Positions 17,298-26,974 of a stretch of DNA of 64,000 nucleotides are shown piece by piece. Position 1 is the first letter of the stretch, and every line of letters starts with the position of its first letter. This DNA is from an uncultured Isosphaeraceae bacterium (GTDB lineage: Bacteria > Planctomycetota > Planctomycetia > Isosphaerales > Isosphaeraceae). A model generated the notes under the pieces. The model made no database searches. It was not told the DNA's origin and saw nothing but the letters and a program-made list of their open reading frames with translations. The stretch is from contig CAMFLR010000001.1 in NCBI GenBank assembly GCA_945957605.1, positions 1,178,001 through 1,242,000 on the forward strand, written 5' to 3'. A program made the position numbers and the translations under genes.

Positions 17298-18191
17298 TTA
17301 GCGCCTTCTCAGAACGTTGGCCGGAGGAGGACTTGAGCCGCTACCACCGGCAGGTACATATCCATTGGCCTTCAGCGACTGCTCCCACCCCCGCATCATT
17401 TGAAACTGCCGCTCCAAAGCCTGGAACTGGGCGTTGTCGAGAAAAGACTTGAACTTGTCGACAGGAATCTTGGAAGCCTGAAAAAAGACAACCTGAAACT
17501 CCTGCGAGCCCATGCTCTTTGGCGGCAGAGTCTCTTCGAGGACGACACGTGAAAACTGCTTTCGCTGATCGGCAGTCATTCCGAGCGCCAGCCCGAGTTT
17601 GGCAGTGAGGATTTCGACACCCGCAGAGTACCGGTACTGGGCTCGTTCGCGCATCGTCCGTTCAAAAAGGGTCGCCTGGTCCTTGTCGAGCGTACGACCT
17701 ACCGCTTTGACGAAAATGGAGTTATCGCCGTGCAACCCCATGGTTACCGCTTGTCGCAAGGGTTGAATTTCTTTCTGATAGAAATTCATGAACAAATTCT
17801 GGTCTTTGCGCACTTCCTCGAATTTGATTCGCTGCGATTCCGCGCGATCGACGAACCGTTTGATATCGAGATGACCAGCGAGCATCAGCTTCGCCTTTTG
17901 GTCGCTGGTCAGCTTGCAAACCTTTTCGAGCTCGTCAACCTTCAACAAAAGCCCAGACTCAAGTCGATCGACTGGCGTTCGCCCCACCACACGACGCCCA
18001 TCTGGCCCAATGACGTAGTTGACGCTTCCATAAACGTAAGAATCAAACTGTACCGCAGCGACTTCGAAATTCCGGGCCATCGCAGCCTGGGGCGCATCGT
18101 CTTCCACAACCTCGTTCTGGGCGAACGCGCAAGGTGCAAAAACCAAAGTCGCGGCCGTCAGACATATCATCCGCGAGAGCTTATGATCCAT
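17298..18191 (-). CDS. Secreted helical protein of unknown function, paralog of the next gene upstream
   Basis: 297 residues with a clear signal peptide (cleavage near CAFAQ). The remainder is helical with recurring L-T-x-D-Q motifs (KLTSDQKAKL, GMTADQRKQF), as in many planctomycete secreted helical proteins. It can be aligned by eye with the protein at 18230-19324. Shared elements are KVCKLTSDQ versus NVCKTSKDE, LGLALGMTADQ versus LDRALNLSADQ, and a FLD..Q.QALERQF versus FLEVLDERQKSIWN segment. The pair therefore looks like a tandem duplication. It sits within operon 2 between the DUF4175-like and squalene-cyclase-like genes. No known family was recognised, and no function is proposed. Confidence 0.8.
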   Translation of the reverse strand: MDHKLSRMICLTAATLVFAPCAFAQNEVVEDDAPQAAMARNFEVAAVQFDSYVYGSVNYVIGPDGRRVVGRTPVDRLESGLLLKVDELEKVCKLTSDQKAKLMLAGHLDIKRFVDRAESQRIKFEEVRKDQNLFMNFYQKEIQPLRQAVTMGLHGDNSIFVKAVGRTLDKDQATLFERTMRERAQYRYSAGVEILTAKLGLALGMTADQRKQFSRVVLEETLPPKSMGSQEFQVVFFQASKIPVDKFKSFLDNAQFQALERQFQMMRGWEQSLKANGYVPAGGSGSSPPPANVLRRR

Positions 18192-18229
18192 CGTTCATTC
18201 TCTTAGCGAGACCGCAAGAAATCGAATCT

Positions 18230-19324
18230 TCACTTGACCTGAACAGGGGCCGCCTTGGCAGCGGGACGTGCCCTGATCATGACGGCTGGCGCGGCGGGAG
18301 CAACCGGAAGCGCTTGCACAGCACCTTGCAGGACCATGCCCCCTCCTGGCTGGGGGGCCGCCTTATCGAGCCCCGTCAACCGGCGAAACATCTCTTTGAT
18401 CGCTCGATTCGCATTTGCCTTCGCCCGTTCAGCCTGAGCGTCGGGATGGTCTTCCTCCGCAAAATCGTTCGCGTTGAAATTGATTCCCTGGACGCCGAAG
18501 TTTGACGTGCCGTAATTGATCTTGGCTGTCGAGTTCCAGATCGACTTCTGGCGTTCGTCGAGCACTTCGAGAAATGAACGATCCATTATATTAGGAAAAT
18601 AACCTTCGTTATTGTACATATGCATATCGAGATTTTCGATCATCTGATCGTTCGATTTAACGAGCGCATCTACGATCCGAATTTTCTGATCGGCGCTCAA
18701 GTTAAGAGCACGATCGAGACGTGCAACTAGCGAGCGAGCGCTCGCCTGGCGATCGGCACTAATTCTCAGGTTGACTTCAGATTCGTAGAGCCTCGCCTTT
18801 TCGGGCGAGAGATTGGCCCGTATCGCGGTCAAAAGAAAACGCTGAATCGCTTCAGCGTTCACCGTGACCATTTGACCGGCTCGCCCTTGCTGGGCATTCT
18901 TCTGCCACTCGACATAAGAGTCTATCAGTTGGTTGAGCCCCTTCTCACCGGCCGCTGCGATTTTGAGTTGCTCATCTTTTGACGTCTTGCAGACGTTCCG
19001 AATCAGATGCAACTCTGCGCGAAGCACGGGGCGAATCTGTTGCGAAAGCTGTGCGGCCATCGCATCGTCCTGCCCTGCTTGCAGGCCGGCATTGAACAGT
19101 TGCATTCGTCCCACGGCCACGGCTTGTTCCGCAACAACCGCCCCCTTCGCCGGCACGGCCTTTTTCACGAATTTTTCCACAACAACCGCCGGCTTGGCTG
19201 CGGGCTTGGCCACTTGAGCATCGGCGGCAAAGACGACCGTTATGCTTTGCGCGGAAGCGATCGCCGTGGTCAGGACGATCGCCACCGCGCCTGTAGCTGT
19301 CAAGCGCTCGAAGAGCCTTCTCAT
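18230..19324 (-). CDS. Secreted helical protein of unknown function, tandem paralog
   Basis: 364 residues from ATG 19324, preferred because GGGAG lies about 9 nt upstream and the first 27 residues form a signal peptide (ending ASAQ). A GTG at 19360 overlapping the previous stop as GTGA is possible but would bury the signal peptide. An Ala/Lys/Val-rich stretch follows the leader. A helical domain with LSADQ and SPEKARLYESEV segments comes next, then a Pro/Ala/Val-rich tail. It is a diverged duplicate of 17298-18191. Its location in operon 2 suggests an extracytoplasmic job linked to the MoxR/VWA membrane proteins, but nothing in the sequence identifies it. Confidence 0.78.
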   Translation of the reverse strand: MRRLFERLTATGAVAIVLTTAIASAQSITVVFAADAQVAKPAAKPAVVVEKFVKKAVPAKGAVVAEQAVAVGRMQLFNAGLQAGQDDAMAAQLSQQIRPVLRAELHLIRNVCKTSKDEQLKIAAAGEKGLNQLIDSYVEWQKNAQQGRAGQMVTVNAEAIQRFLLTAIRANLSPEKARLYESEVNLRISADRQASARSLVARLDRALNLSADQKIRIVDALVKSNDQMIENLDMHMYNNEGYFPNIMDRSFLEVLDERQKSIWNSTAKINYGTSNFGVQGINFNANDFAEEDHPDAQAERAKANANRAIKEMFRRLTGLDKAAPQPGGGMVLQGAVQALPVAPAAPAVMIRARPAAKAAPVQVK

Positions 19325-19356
19325 GTCCCATCTCCCTGGACTCTTGATTGCGCTTT

Positions 19357-22300
19357 TCACTGACCGGCAGGTTTGCGTTCCAGACGATTGAAGTACTCGT
19401 CGATCCCTGCGCGAAATTCTTCGGGTAGTGACGGTCCGCTATCACCGGTCGATTGCGAGACGCCGTGATCCTCGCGTTTTTCCTTCTCATTCACGCCGGT
19501 TCCCATCAGCGCCAAAGCGGAATCTCGCGTGGAACCGGTGCCACCTCCGCCCGGGTTCGGTCCACCGCCGCCACCCCCTTTGGGATTGATTCGCTTCGAC
19601 TTGAGCAGCAATTCAATCGCTTCGGTTTCGGCGGCGATTGCTGGGTTGCCAGTTTCGGGTCGCGCGAGAATCTGCGTCGCGTCGACCATGACTTCAGAAA
19701 CCTGGCCGAGCAAGTTGAGTTCATAGCCGAATTCGGATTCGGCATCGGGCAAATCGCGAATCTTCTTCACGACCGCGCTCACTCGGTCGTCCAGCTTCTT
19801 TTGCGTGCCCGACAGGTCGCTCGCTTGCTTGATGAATGCACGACCTTCGAGCGCGGGCCGAGCCTGCTCGGCAACGCGAGTTTCCTCGCGAAGGTTGATC
19901 TCGCCTTCCAATATCTGCAAGACTTCCAGAACCAGCGAAGGGGGCAAGCTGCTCTTGGATTTTGATCCCGGGCATTTGCCACTGCCGGTGGGATCAACAA
20001 GGTCTTCAGCCCAGCGATCAAGCGAGTCCGACCAGTACTCGCATTGAGCGATCGAGACGCCGTTTTCCTTCTTGAGATCGTCGCCGATTTGACGCAGGCC
20101 GCCGATCACGTCGGTCTTGCGCATCTCATCGAGCACGGTCTTGAATCGCATGTACTGTCGGCGCTCAAAGTAGGCCTGCAGGTCATCCATGATGAACGAA
20201 ACAACCTGCCCCTGCTTTCCCTGTTGATCAGAGAGTTCGCCCAGCACCTTGGCGGATGCTTCCGGTACCTTCGGCGTCGCAACGCCAAACGCGTCGCCCA
20301 CGTGATCGCCAATTCGGCCGGCGATCTTGTCTTGCAAGCGAGCAGCGGACTTCAAACGCTTCACAAGCGTGCTGCCTTCAAGATTAGCGAGGACCTTGTT
20401 CAGTTCTTCAGCGATCTTGTCGAACTCCGCAAGCAAGTCCTTCTGCTTGACGATTGCGTCGTCAATCGCTTGCTGTGCAGGCGTTTCCGGCGACTTCGCT
20501 CCTGGCTTGGACGCGCCGTTTAACGTTGTCACGGGCAACGTGAGCCGAGGTTGCTTCGGCTTGCTTGGCGAGTCGTCAGGCTTCGCGTTGGCGTTCTTGT
20601 CAGCCGGCTGTTGCGATGATTCGTGATCGGTGATGGTGGGAACTTGAGTCGGCGGCTTTTTGGGAGTTTCGGCCGTGGCCGACGGTTTGCCACCAACGCT
20701 CGAACGCATTTGACCGGCAACCGGACCGTTGTTGGACGGTGTGTTCATCGCGAGCGCCGGCGCCTGGGCCGACTGCTTGAGCAAGTCGGCGACTGAAGGC
20801 ATCCGATTCGCCGAGATATCCTTGAGGATCTGCAACATCTCGGCCCACTTTTCGAGATGGCCGACACCAAACTCGGGGTTGCGCATCGCCTGACGAACCA
20901 GTTCTTCACCCGACCCAACCAACCCGGTCAGACGACGGCCATTGGCGCGTTCTGCGTTGGCCTGATTCTCGACACGTCGGCGATTCTCAGGAAGATCCAA
21001 CTCCTTCGCGTTCAACTCGCGAATCTGCAAGTTTGTCGCATGGAGCTGCAACTCGCGGTCGCGCACTTCGAGCGATTGCTTGTGCCACTTGCTCAACTGC
21101 TCGGTCAGCCAGATCGCATGCTGCTCGGCGTTCAGGACGTAAAGCGTATATGTCGACGAATAAACGCGAGGACGGCCGGGCAGATAATCTTCAGTGTAGA
21201 CCCGCAAATTGATCTGCTGGGGCGATATTCCCAGCGACTTCGCCGAGAAACTGCCCGCCAGTTCGAGCGATTCCTTTTCAGGACCACCCGCGGCCAGCAC
21301 GCGCTCTCCCTTGGCAGGCGATTTCATCAACGCGTCTGCAGCACCTCGCCACTCGATGCCCACAACCTTCACGCCGAAGTCATCCTGGGCGCGAACTTTG
21401 AACGCAAGCTGCTCGGTATCGAGCACAACCTTTTGACGAGGCAAATCCTCGGCGGCGAGCGTGGGCGCTTCGTCGTCGCGGCTGTTCAGCTTGAGTTGGA
21501 ACGGCTCCTTGCCCGAGAGGCCGAACTTGTCTTCCCAGCGGAACTCGACCGAACGGATGTTCTGAACCGTTTCAGTCGGGCTCGTGATCGTCGGCCCAAT
21601 GGGCACGGTGTTTTTACCATCCACCTGTGCAGAGGCAAGATCGCGGCTCGCTGTCGCGGCGAACTGTGCTTCACTGCCTTTCACCATCGAGACCGAACCG
21701 CCGCGAGCGTCTTTGTGCTCGGGCTTGGGCCGTCCCAGGTAGACCGGCAGCTTGATGTCGGCGACAACCCCCGTCAATTCGGGACGCAAAACCGGTTCGA
21801 GTTTGACGTTTTGGCGGACGTCACCAATTGCCAGCGACAGCGGACTATTTTCGATCTGCGCGGGGATGTCGAACTGATAGACGCCATCCACTAAGCGAGC
21901 GACGATGGGAGCCTGCTCGCCTAGCCGGAGCACGCCCTGCTCCGGCTTCCAAAGCGCGTTGGAGTCGAGTTTTGTCGTCAGCGTGAACGCCTCGCCATGG
22001 GGAACGACAACTCGTTCTGGTAGCGTCGAGACGACGGCAAACGTATAGCGAGGGATCGGCTTCCACGGAGCCATCACGCGGGCCCAAGCGTTCGACGCCG
22101 CGGAGGGGTACAACACCGCGAGAATAATAGCGGCGAGAGCCACCGGCGCAACAAGGCCAACCCAAAGCCGGTGCCTGGGGCTGGGCACCGCTTCGAGCAG
22201 ATTGCGCTTCGAAGTTTCTTCAGCAACCTGCTTTACGGCCGCCTCGCAAAGTTCGCGCGATCGCGAGACTTCAAGATCGTTGCGAACGAGTTCGATGACG

Positions 22301-22635
22301 CCTAAGAGTTGATCGCCGAGTCGCGGATGAGTGCGCGTTAGTAGTCGGGCGAGTTGATCGGGCTTCCGGCGCTGCCAGACCCAGCGGTGCAGTGCGAATA
22401 CTGCGTAGGTGCATCCAGCAAGCGCCGCGACAAAGAGCGCGGTGCGCGCCGATGCGGGCGTGTCCCAGAACCGGTCGAGGGCAAACATCAGCAGACTTGC
22501 AACAAAAAGCCCGAAGGCGGCGGCACAGAGTGCTTCGACCGTTTTTATGGCCCAGACGCGACGACGATAGCCGTCGAGTTGTGCACAAAGCGAGTCGGGA
22601 AGTCTCAATATGTCTGCCGATCGTGAGTCGCTCAT
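19357..22635 (-). CDS. DUF4175-like large membrane coiled-coil protein (operon 2)
   Basis: 1092 residues from ATG 22635, chosen because GAGGAG stands 7 nt upstream. A 13-residue longer reading has no such site. Membrane helices lie at about 34-54, 65-83 and 155-176. They are followed by a large periplasmic-type region with charged helical stretches, a Pro/Lys-rich linker and a glycine-rich patch near the C-terminus (GGGGGGPNPGGGGTG). The layout repeats that of 6151-10146 (three N-terminal helices, HP.L..QLL/GLL motif after the second, coiled-coil body). The two are therefore treated as paralogs; the Q/G tract of the operon 1 protein is absent here. 133 bp separate it from the VWA gene upstream. 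Confidence 0.85.
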   Translation of the reverse strand: MSDSRSADILRLPDSLCAQLDGYRRRVWAIKTVEALCAAAFGLFVASLLMFALDRFWDTPASARTALFVAALAGCTYAVFALHRWVWQRRKPDQLARLLTRTHPRLGDQLLGVIELVRNDLEVSRSRELCEAAVKQVAEETSKRNLLEAVPSPRHRLWVGLVAPVALAAIILAVLYPSAASNAWARVMAPWKPIPRYTFAVVSTLPERVVVPHGEAFTLTTKLDSNALWKPEQGVLRLGEQAPIVARLVDGVYQFDIPAQIENSPLSLAIGDVRQNVKLEPVLRPELTGVVADIKLPVYLGRPKPEHKDARGGSVSMVKGSEAQFAATASRDLASAQVDGKNTVPIGPTITSPTETVQNIRSVEFRWEDKFGLSGKEPFQLKLNSRDDEAPTLAAEDLPRQKVVLDTEQLAFKVRAQDDFGVKVVGIEWRGAADALMKSPAKGERVLAAGGPEKESLELAGSFSAKSLGISPQQINLRVYTEDYLPGRPRVYSSTYTLYVLNAEQHAIWLTEQLSKWHKQSLEVRDRELQLHATNLQIRELNAKELDLPENRRRVENQANAERANGRRLTGLVGSGEELVRQAMRNPEFGVGHLEKWAEMLQILKDISANRMPSVADLLKQSAQAPALAMNTPSNNGPVAGQMRSSVGGKPSATAETPKKPPTQVPTITDHESSQQPADKNANAKPDDSPSKPKQPRLTLPVTTLNGASKPGAKSPETPAQQAIDDAIVKQKDLLAEFDKIAEELNKVLANLEGSTLVKRLKSAARLQDKIAGRIGDHVGDAFGVATPKVPEASAKVLGELSDQQGKQGQVVSFIMDDLQAYFERRQYMRFKTVLDEMRKTDVIGGLRQIGDDLKKENGVSIAQCEYWSDSLDRWAEDLVDPTGSGKCPGSKSKSSLPPSLVLEVLQILEGEINLREETRVAEQARPALEGRAFIKQASDLSGTQKKLDDRVSAVVKKIRDLPDAESEFGYELNLLGQVSEVMVDATQILARPETGNPAIAAETEAIELLLKSKRINPKGGGGGGPNPGGGGTGSTRDSALALMGTGVNEKEKREDHGVSQSTGDSGPSLPEEFRAGIDEYFNRLERKPAGQ

Positions 22636-22768
22636 GAAATAACTCCTCGCCGATTCGAGACAGTCCGGATTCAATAAGACTACGATACCCCGTAACGCGC
22701 TGATGATGTCCTAAGAAAATCAAATTATTTCAAGCCCACCCGTTGCGAGCCGGTCCAAAGTCCGCAGA

Positions 22769-24964
22769 TCAAACGAGCCCCACAGCCTTGCGTCCCACCC
22801 AGAACACGCCCATCAGGCCGATGATGCTGAACGCGAGCACCGGCTGACTCCAGAGCGGGATGCGACGGATCGCGGGCGGCGGATCGGGCAAACGGTTGAG
22901 CGTTTGAAGCAATTCGTCGGGCTTGCCGACAGGAATCACCTTGCCACGAGTGACGTGGGCGAGCTCTTCCATGACTTCGGGACGCGCGGATTTGCCGACC
23001 TGTTCAGTGGTGGCCCCTTGCGCAAAGAACGAGGTCTCGAGCGTTGCGGCCGTCGACTTTGAAGTGAGCGTGACCTGATGCTTGCCTGGCTCTTCAACAT
23101 GATAAGAACCCGCAAACACGCCCCATTCGTCCCCTTCGGAGATCAAACGAACGACCTCGGCCTTGCCCGAAGGAGCAACAATTCGCGCTGTGACTTCCCC
23201 TTGGCGAAGCGGTTCGCCACCACGGTCCATCACATTCGCATGAATCGACAGCGACTGGTGGAGTTTGGGCTGGTCGGGCGTGTAGTAGAGACGCATCGTC
23301 TCGCCCTTTGCCATGTTGCGCTGATACGCCATCCAGCGCACCACTTGCCCCCAGAACCGGTAGTGGTACTTGTCCTCGACTCCCTTACGCCAGCGCCAGG
23401 CACCGTCGGTCCCCATGAACAGAACCTTCCCCGCCCCGTAGATACGCGTCGCCAGTAATGGGATTCGCCCATGCTCATTCGTCGAATCTTTGTGCACACA
23501 TAGCACATCGCTACCCGCCTTGGCGCGAACGACAGGTGCATACCACTGGAAACCCGGCAAACCTTCCCAAACTTCGGCATTATCGTCTTCAGTGTCGGCA
23601 AGTTTGGTGAGCAAGCTCCTGCGACCAAGCTCCGTCAGCTCGAAATGGTTCGGCGTGCGTGAACCCCAGCCACCGGGCTGACCCGAGTCGAGCACGACTG
23701 GGCAAAGGTCGCCAAGTTCAGTATCGAGCAGCGAGAATTCCCGCCCGAACATCCCCGGCATGAAGACCAGGCCGCTGGCCTGCCGTTCGACCAATCCCTT
23801 GAGCAGCCGACACTGTTCCGTCGTAAGCTGGCCATCCTCGACCCCAACATCGCCAAGAAACACGACGTCGTACTTCGAGAGTTCATCCAGGCCCGACGGG
23901 AACTGGCGAATGTAATCTTTATTGCCGCCGCCCGGCTTGCTTAGTCCCGGGTGAAAGAGCAAGCAGGAAAGTTCGATCCCCGGATCGCGCGAGAGTGCAT
24001 TGCGTAGATAACGATACTCCCAGCGCGGATACGACTCGACCACCAAAACCTTGAGCTTCTCTTCGCGAATCGCAATCGGTGCCGAGAGTGCATTGTTGTC
24101 GGCGAGTAGTTCGTCGGAATGTTTGGGGACATTAAGCGTCAGCGTGAAGTCACCCGAACCTTTCGGCTTCCAGATCAGTGCGTCGCTCGTTCGTCCCATC
24201 GCGGCGATGCGAACTTCCTTCGAGACCACTTCTCCATCGGACGAGCGGAGCGATACCGTCGTCATATAGTCGCGCGGAAGCGCACTATCGATCGTAAACG
24301 GCACGCGCACCGTCTTGCCGGAGACGCCGAACGTGGGGACATCGAGGCTCAAAACCTCAACATCCGGCAAGCGTGTTTTGCTGCCGACAGGCACCGCGAA
24401 CAACGGCACATTCTTCATGCGCAGCCGCGTGGCGGCCTGAACCGGGGCCTGGCCCTCGTTCCAGTCACCGTCGGACGCGAGCACAACGCCCAGTAGATTC
24501 GGGATCTTTTCCGCCGCAGCAAGCGGTTCGTAAAGATCGCTCCCCTTGCCGCTCTTGGCCGACGAAAACGGCTGGATCACAACATCCCAGCGCTTGCGAA
24601 TCGACTCCCACGCCGCGGGATCGATCAAACTCGTAAGAGCCGCCGCGCGTGTCGTTGCGGAAACGGCTTGCTTTGACGTATCGACGACGTCACGCGTGTC
24701 CATACTACGGGAATCGTCCCAGAGCACGGCGATCGTCGGCCTTTCCTTGGGACGGTATTCCTCAACCCATTCCGGCTGGTTGAGCATGACGACGGCGATA
24801 AAAACGAGCACGAAGCGAATGCCTTCGAGCATCGCCATCGATCGGCGATATCCACTGCGCCGCCATGCCACAAAGCCGAGACAAGCGCATGTAATAACCG
24901 CGAGCGTCGAGACGACAAGCGATGTGACCGACCAGGCGAATGTGAGTTGATGGGAGACGTTCAC
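22769..24964 (-). CDS. VWA / glutamine-amidotransferase-like membrane protein (operon 2)
   Basis: 731 residues from GTG 24964, which overlaps the BatA-like stop as GTGA; a reading from 25033 would lie inside that gene. Membrane helices are at about 12-34 and 48-62, then a VWA-like domain with DDSRS (83-87). A glutamine-amidotransferase-like segment follows near 361-430 (KYDVVFLGDVGVEDG, RQASGLVFMPGMFG), and a C-terminal membrane helix ends the protein. It corresponds to 10143-12494 in operon 1. Here, however, it comes before the DUF4175-like gene instead of after it, so gene order differs between the operons. Confidence 0.87.
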   Translation of the reverse strand: MNVSHQLTFAWSVTSLVVSTLAVITCACLGFVAWRRSGYRRSMAMLEGIRFVLVFIAVVMLNQPEWVEEYRPKERPTIAVLWDDSRSMDTRDVVDTSKQAVSATTRAAALTSLIDPAAWESIRKRWDVVIQPFSSAKSGKGSDLYEPLAAAEKIPNLLGVVLASDGDWNEGQAPVQAATRLRMKNVPLFAVPVGSKTRLPDVEVLSLDVPTFGVSGKTVRVPFTIDSALPRDYMTTVSLRSSDGEVVSKEVRIAAMGRTSDALIWKPKGSGDFTLTLNVPKHSDELLADNNALSAPIAIREEKLKVLVVESYPRWEYRYLRNALSRDPGIELSCLLFHPGLSKPGGGNKDYIRQFPSGLDELSKYDVVFLGDVGVEDGQLTTEQCRLLKGLVERQASGLVFMPGMFGREFSLLDTELGDLCPVVLDSGQPGGWGSRTPNHFELTELGRRSLLTKLADTEDDNAEVWEGLPGFQWYAPVVRAKAGSDVLCVHKDSTNEHGRIPLLATRIYGAGKVLFMGTDGAWRWRKGVEDKYHYRFWGQVVRWMAYQRNMAKGETMRLYYTPDQPKLHQSLSIHANVMDRGGEPLRQGEVTARIVAPSGKAEVVRLISEGDEWGVFAGSYHVEEPGKHQVTLTSKSTAATLETSFFAQGATTEQVGKSARPEVMEELAHVTRGKVIPVGKPDELLQTLNRLPDPPPAIRRIPLWSQPVLAFSIIGLMGVFWVGRKAVGLV

Positions 24965-26973
24965 GCGACGACACTCTCCCTGCGCATCGGGGCCGATATG
25001 GGAGACGCCTGGTTCTGCCGTCTCGGTAAGCAAAGCGCGGCTTCCATGATCATGGCAATGATCATAAAGATCAAGAACATGCGCCAGATTTCATGGATCA
25101 GCGAACCGGCCCCGCCAGCCTTGTCGTCGACTCGCGAAAAATCGAGGCCGCGAAAGAGTGAGGCAACGCGATCGTCGCTGACTACCGGAGCAGCATCTTC
25201 CGCAGCGGGACGATTCACCGCGAGCACCTTGTCTCCGGACTCATAGACACCGCGGTGAAGCGCATATTCGGTCGAAATCGCTTCAGACGCACCGGCCAGC
25301 CGCTTCCATTGCTCGGGATTGTCGGATTGAGGTAGTCCGGCGGAAACATCGCGGTTCTTCTCGAGACTACCGGTCCCCGCTCTCAGTGCGCGTTGAATCA
25401 TGACGTAGAAAACAACGCCGTCGGTCGCGAGTGATGAATCGCTCGGCGCCGCCGTGGTCGAACAAAAATAGACGCCACCCAAATCGGTCGCAACACGGCT
25501 GAGTAGCGTAGCCCCACCTCGCAAAGTCGCAAGTGGCGTAGCAGTTCCCTCAGCGGCGCAAATCCGCCGGACCTTGATCTGACCAACAGGCAGCGCAGCA
25601 CCACTATTCGTGTGCATCAGCAGGTCTTGATCGCCGCGCCAGTTTTCCACGGCGGCCTGATTGGGATCATCACGCCAGCTCGTCCAGTGCACACCAAACG
25701 TAGTGGCATTTCCCGGCGTCTTCGGCGGAAAGAAAATGACTTGCCCACCGCGCGCCACCAGCGCACGCAGCCTCTCGGCTTCCTCTTCCTCAGGAAGCGG
25801 CGCCTGCCACAAGACCAAGGAGACAATGCTCCAATCAACCGACGAAAGCTGACCGAGATCGACAATCTCGGCCGTGCACGTCAAACCCGGTTCGGGCGTC
25901 ACCTCTGCCGCGAGCTGCAGTGGTCGACTCGCCTGCGGATCTTCGGTCACGATCAGCGTCCGACGAGCCACGGGCGGACCGAACGCGAAGTAGAACTCGT
26001 TGTCAGCCCGGTTAGCGTCGGCCGGAATAGAAACCTTGCCCCAACCGCGTTCGCGCGTCTTGTCGAGCGGAATGCGATAATCTTTGAGGTCGTAATGCGG
26101 ACCAGTCATTTCAATGGCGGTTTCCGATCGGGCTCCCGCGATTTCGAACTGCAACGGCACGTTAATTCGACCATCGCCACCCTCTTCACGGGTGATTCGG
26201 AGCGAAACGAGCAACTCAGCGCCGTCGCCAGTCACATGCCGACGTGCCTCGGAAACACGCACTGAGAGATTTTCGGGTGCGGGTGCCGCGTATGCAACGA
26301 GCAGAAATCGCACAGTGTTCGGAAACGCCTGATAACCTTCGTGAATCGCCTGCCATCGCGCATCGCTCGGGTTCCAGTCGTTGGCACGCACGTCGGAACA
26401 AATCCAGATATCGGTACGCCCCGCCTGATTGGCCTTGATGTAATCGTGAGCCGATTGCAGCATCGCCGGCATATCGCTCGACGCGCTGGTTGGACCAATC
26501 TCCGTAATCGCCGCGAGCGCCTTCGACAGTTCGATCGCAATCGGCTTGGTACCGTCACCGTCGATAATCACGACCTTGGGCGATCCCACCGTTTCCAGCG
26601 CCGACTTCAGCCGCCGCAAACCCGTCTCACGCTTGGTACCACCGGCCGCTGCCCCCTCCTGCTCCATGCTCGGCGAGCGGTCGATCACGAGAATCGTCGT
26701 ATCGGTTCGGCCGCCCGCAGCAAGCCCGAGCCATCCCTGCGCGAGCGGACGGCTGGCAGCGAAAATCAGCCCTGCGATCGCCGCCATGCGTGCCGCCATG
26801 ATGAGCCACTGGCGCAGCCGCGCATAGCCACGCGACATTCGCGTGGCCGCGAGCAGAAACATCATCGCCGCCCAGCGCACCGTTTGATAGCGCCGCTGGT
26901 TGATCAGGTGGATCACAATCGGCAGGCTAACGAGCGGTAGTGCGACCAGAAGCAACGGTTGAAGGAAGTTCAT
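24961..26973 (-). CDS. BatA-like VWA membrane protein (operon 2)
   Basis: 670 residues. The N-terminus is a standard BatA motif: MNFLQPLLLVALPLVSLPIV, then HLINQRRYQTVRWAAMMFL and a second helix at 55-73. A VWA domain follows with DRSPS (98-102) as its metal site; Arg and Pro in the variable positions are tolerated. The middle is beta-rich with possible amidotransferase-like features, and a C-terminal membrane helix (WRMFLIFMIIAMIMEAALCL) closes it. It starts one base after the DUF58 stop with a purine-rich AGGGGG upstream. It is the operon 2 equivalent of 4016-6154. Confidence 0.9.
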   Translation of the reverse strand: MNFLQPLLLVALPLVSLPIVIHLINQRRYQTVRWAAMMFLLAATRMSRGYARLRQWLIMAARMAAIAGLIFAASRPLAQGWLGLAAGGRTDTTILVIDRSPSMEQEGAAAGGTKRETGLRRLKSALETVGSPKVVIIDGDGTKPIAIELSKALAAITEIGPTSASSDMPAMLQSAHDYIKANQAGRTDIWICSDVRANDWNPSDARWQAIHEGYQAFPNTVRFLLVAYAAPAPENLSVRVSEARRHVTGDGAELLVSLRITREEGGDGRINVPLQFEIAGARSETAIEMTGPHYDLKDYRIPLDKTRERGWGKVSIPADANRADNEFYFAFGPPVARRTLIVTEDPQASRPLQLAAEVTPEPGLTCTAEIVDLGQLSSVDWSIVSLVLWQAPLPEEEEAERLRALVARGGQVIFFPPKTPGNATTFGVHWTSWRDDPNQAAVENWRGDQDLLMHTNSGAALPVGQIKVRRICAAEGTATPLATLRGGATLLSRVATDLGGVYFCSTTAAPSDSSLATDGVVFYVMIQRALRAGTGSLEKNRDVSAGLPQSDNPEQWKRLAGASEAISTEYALHRGVYESGDKVLAVNRPAAEDAAPVVSDDRVASLFRGLDFSRVDDKAGGAGSLIHEIWRMFLIFMIIAMIMEAALCLPRRQNQASPISAPMRRESVVA

Positions 26974-26974
26974 A

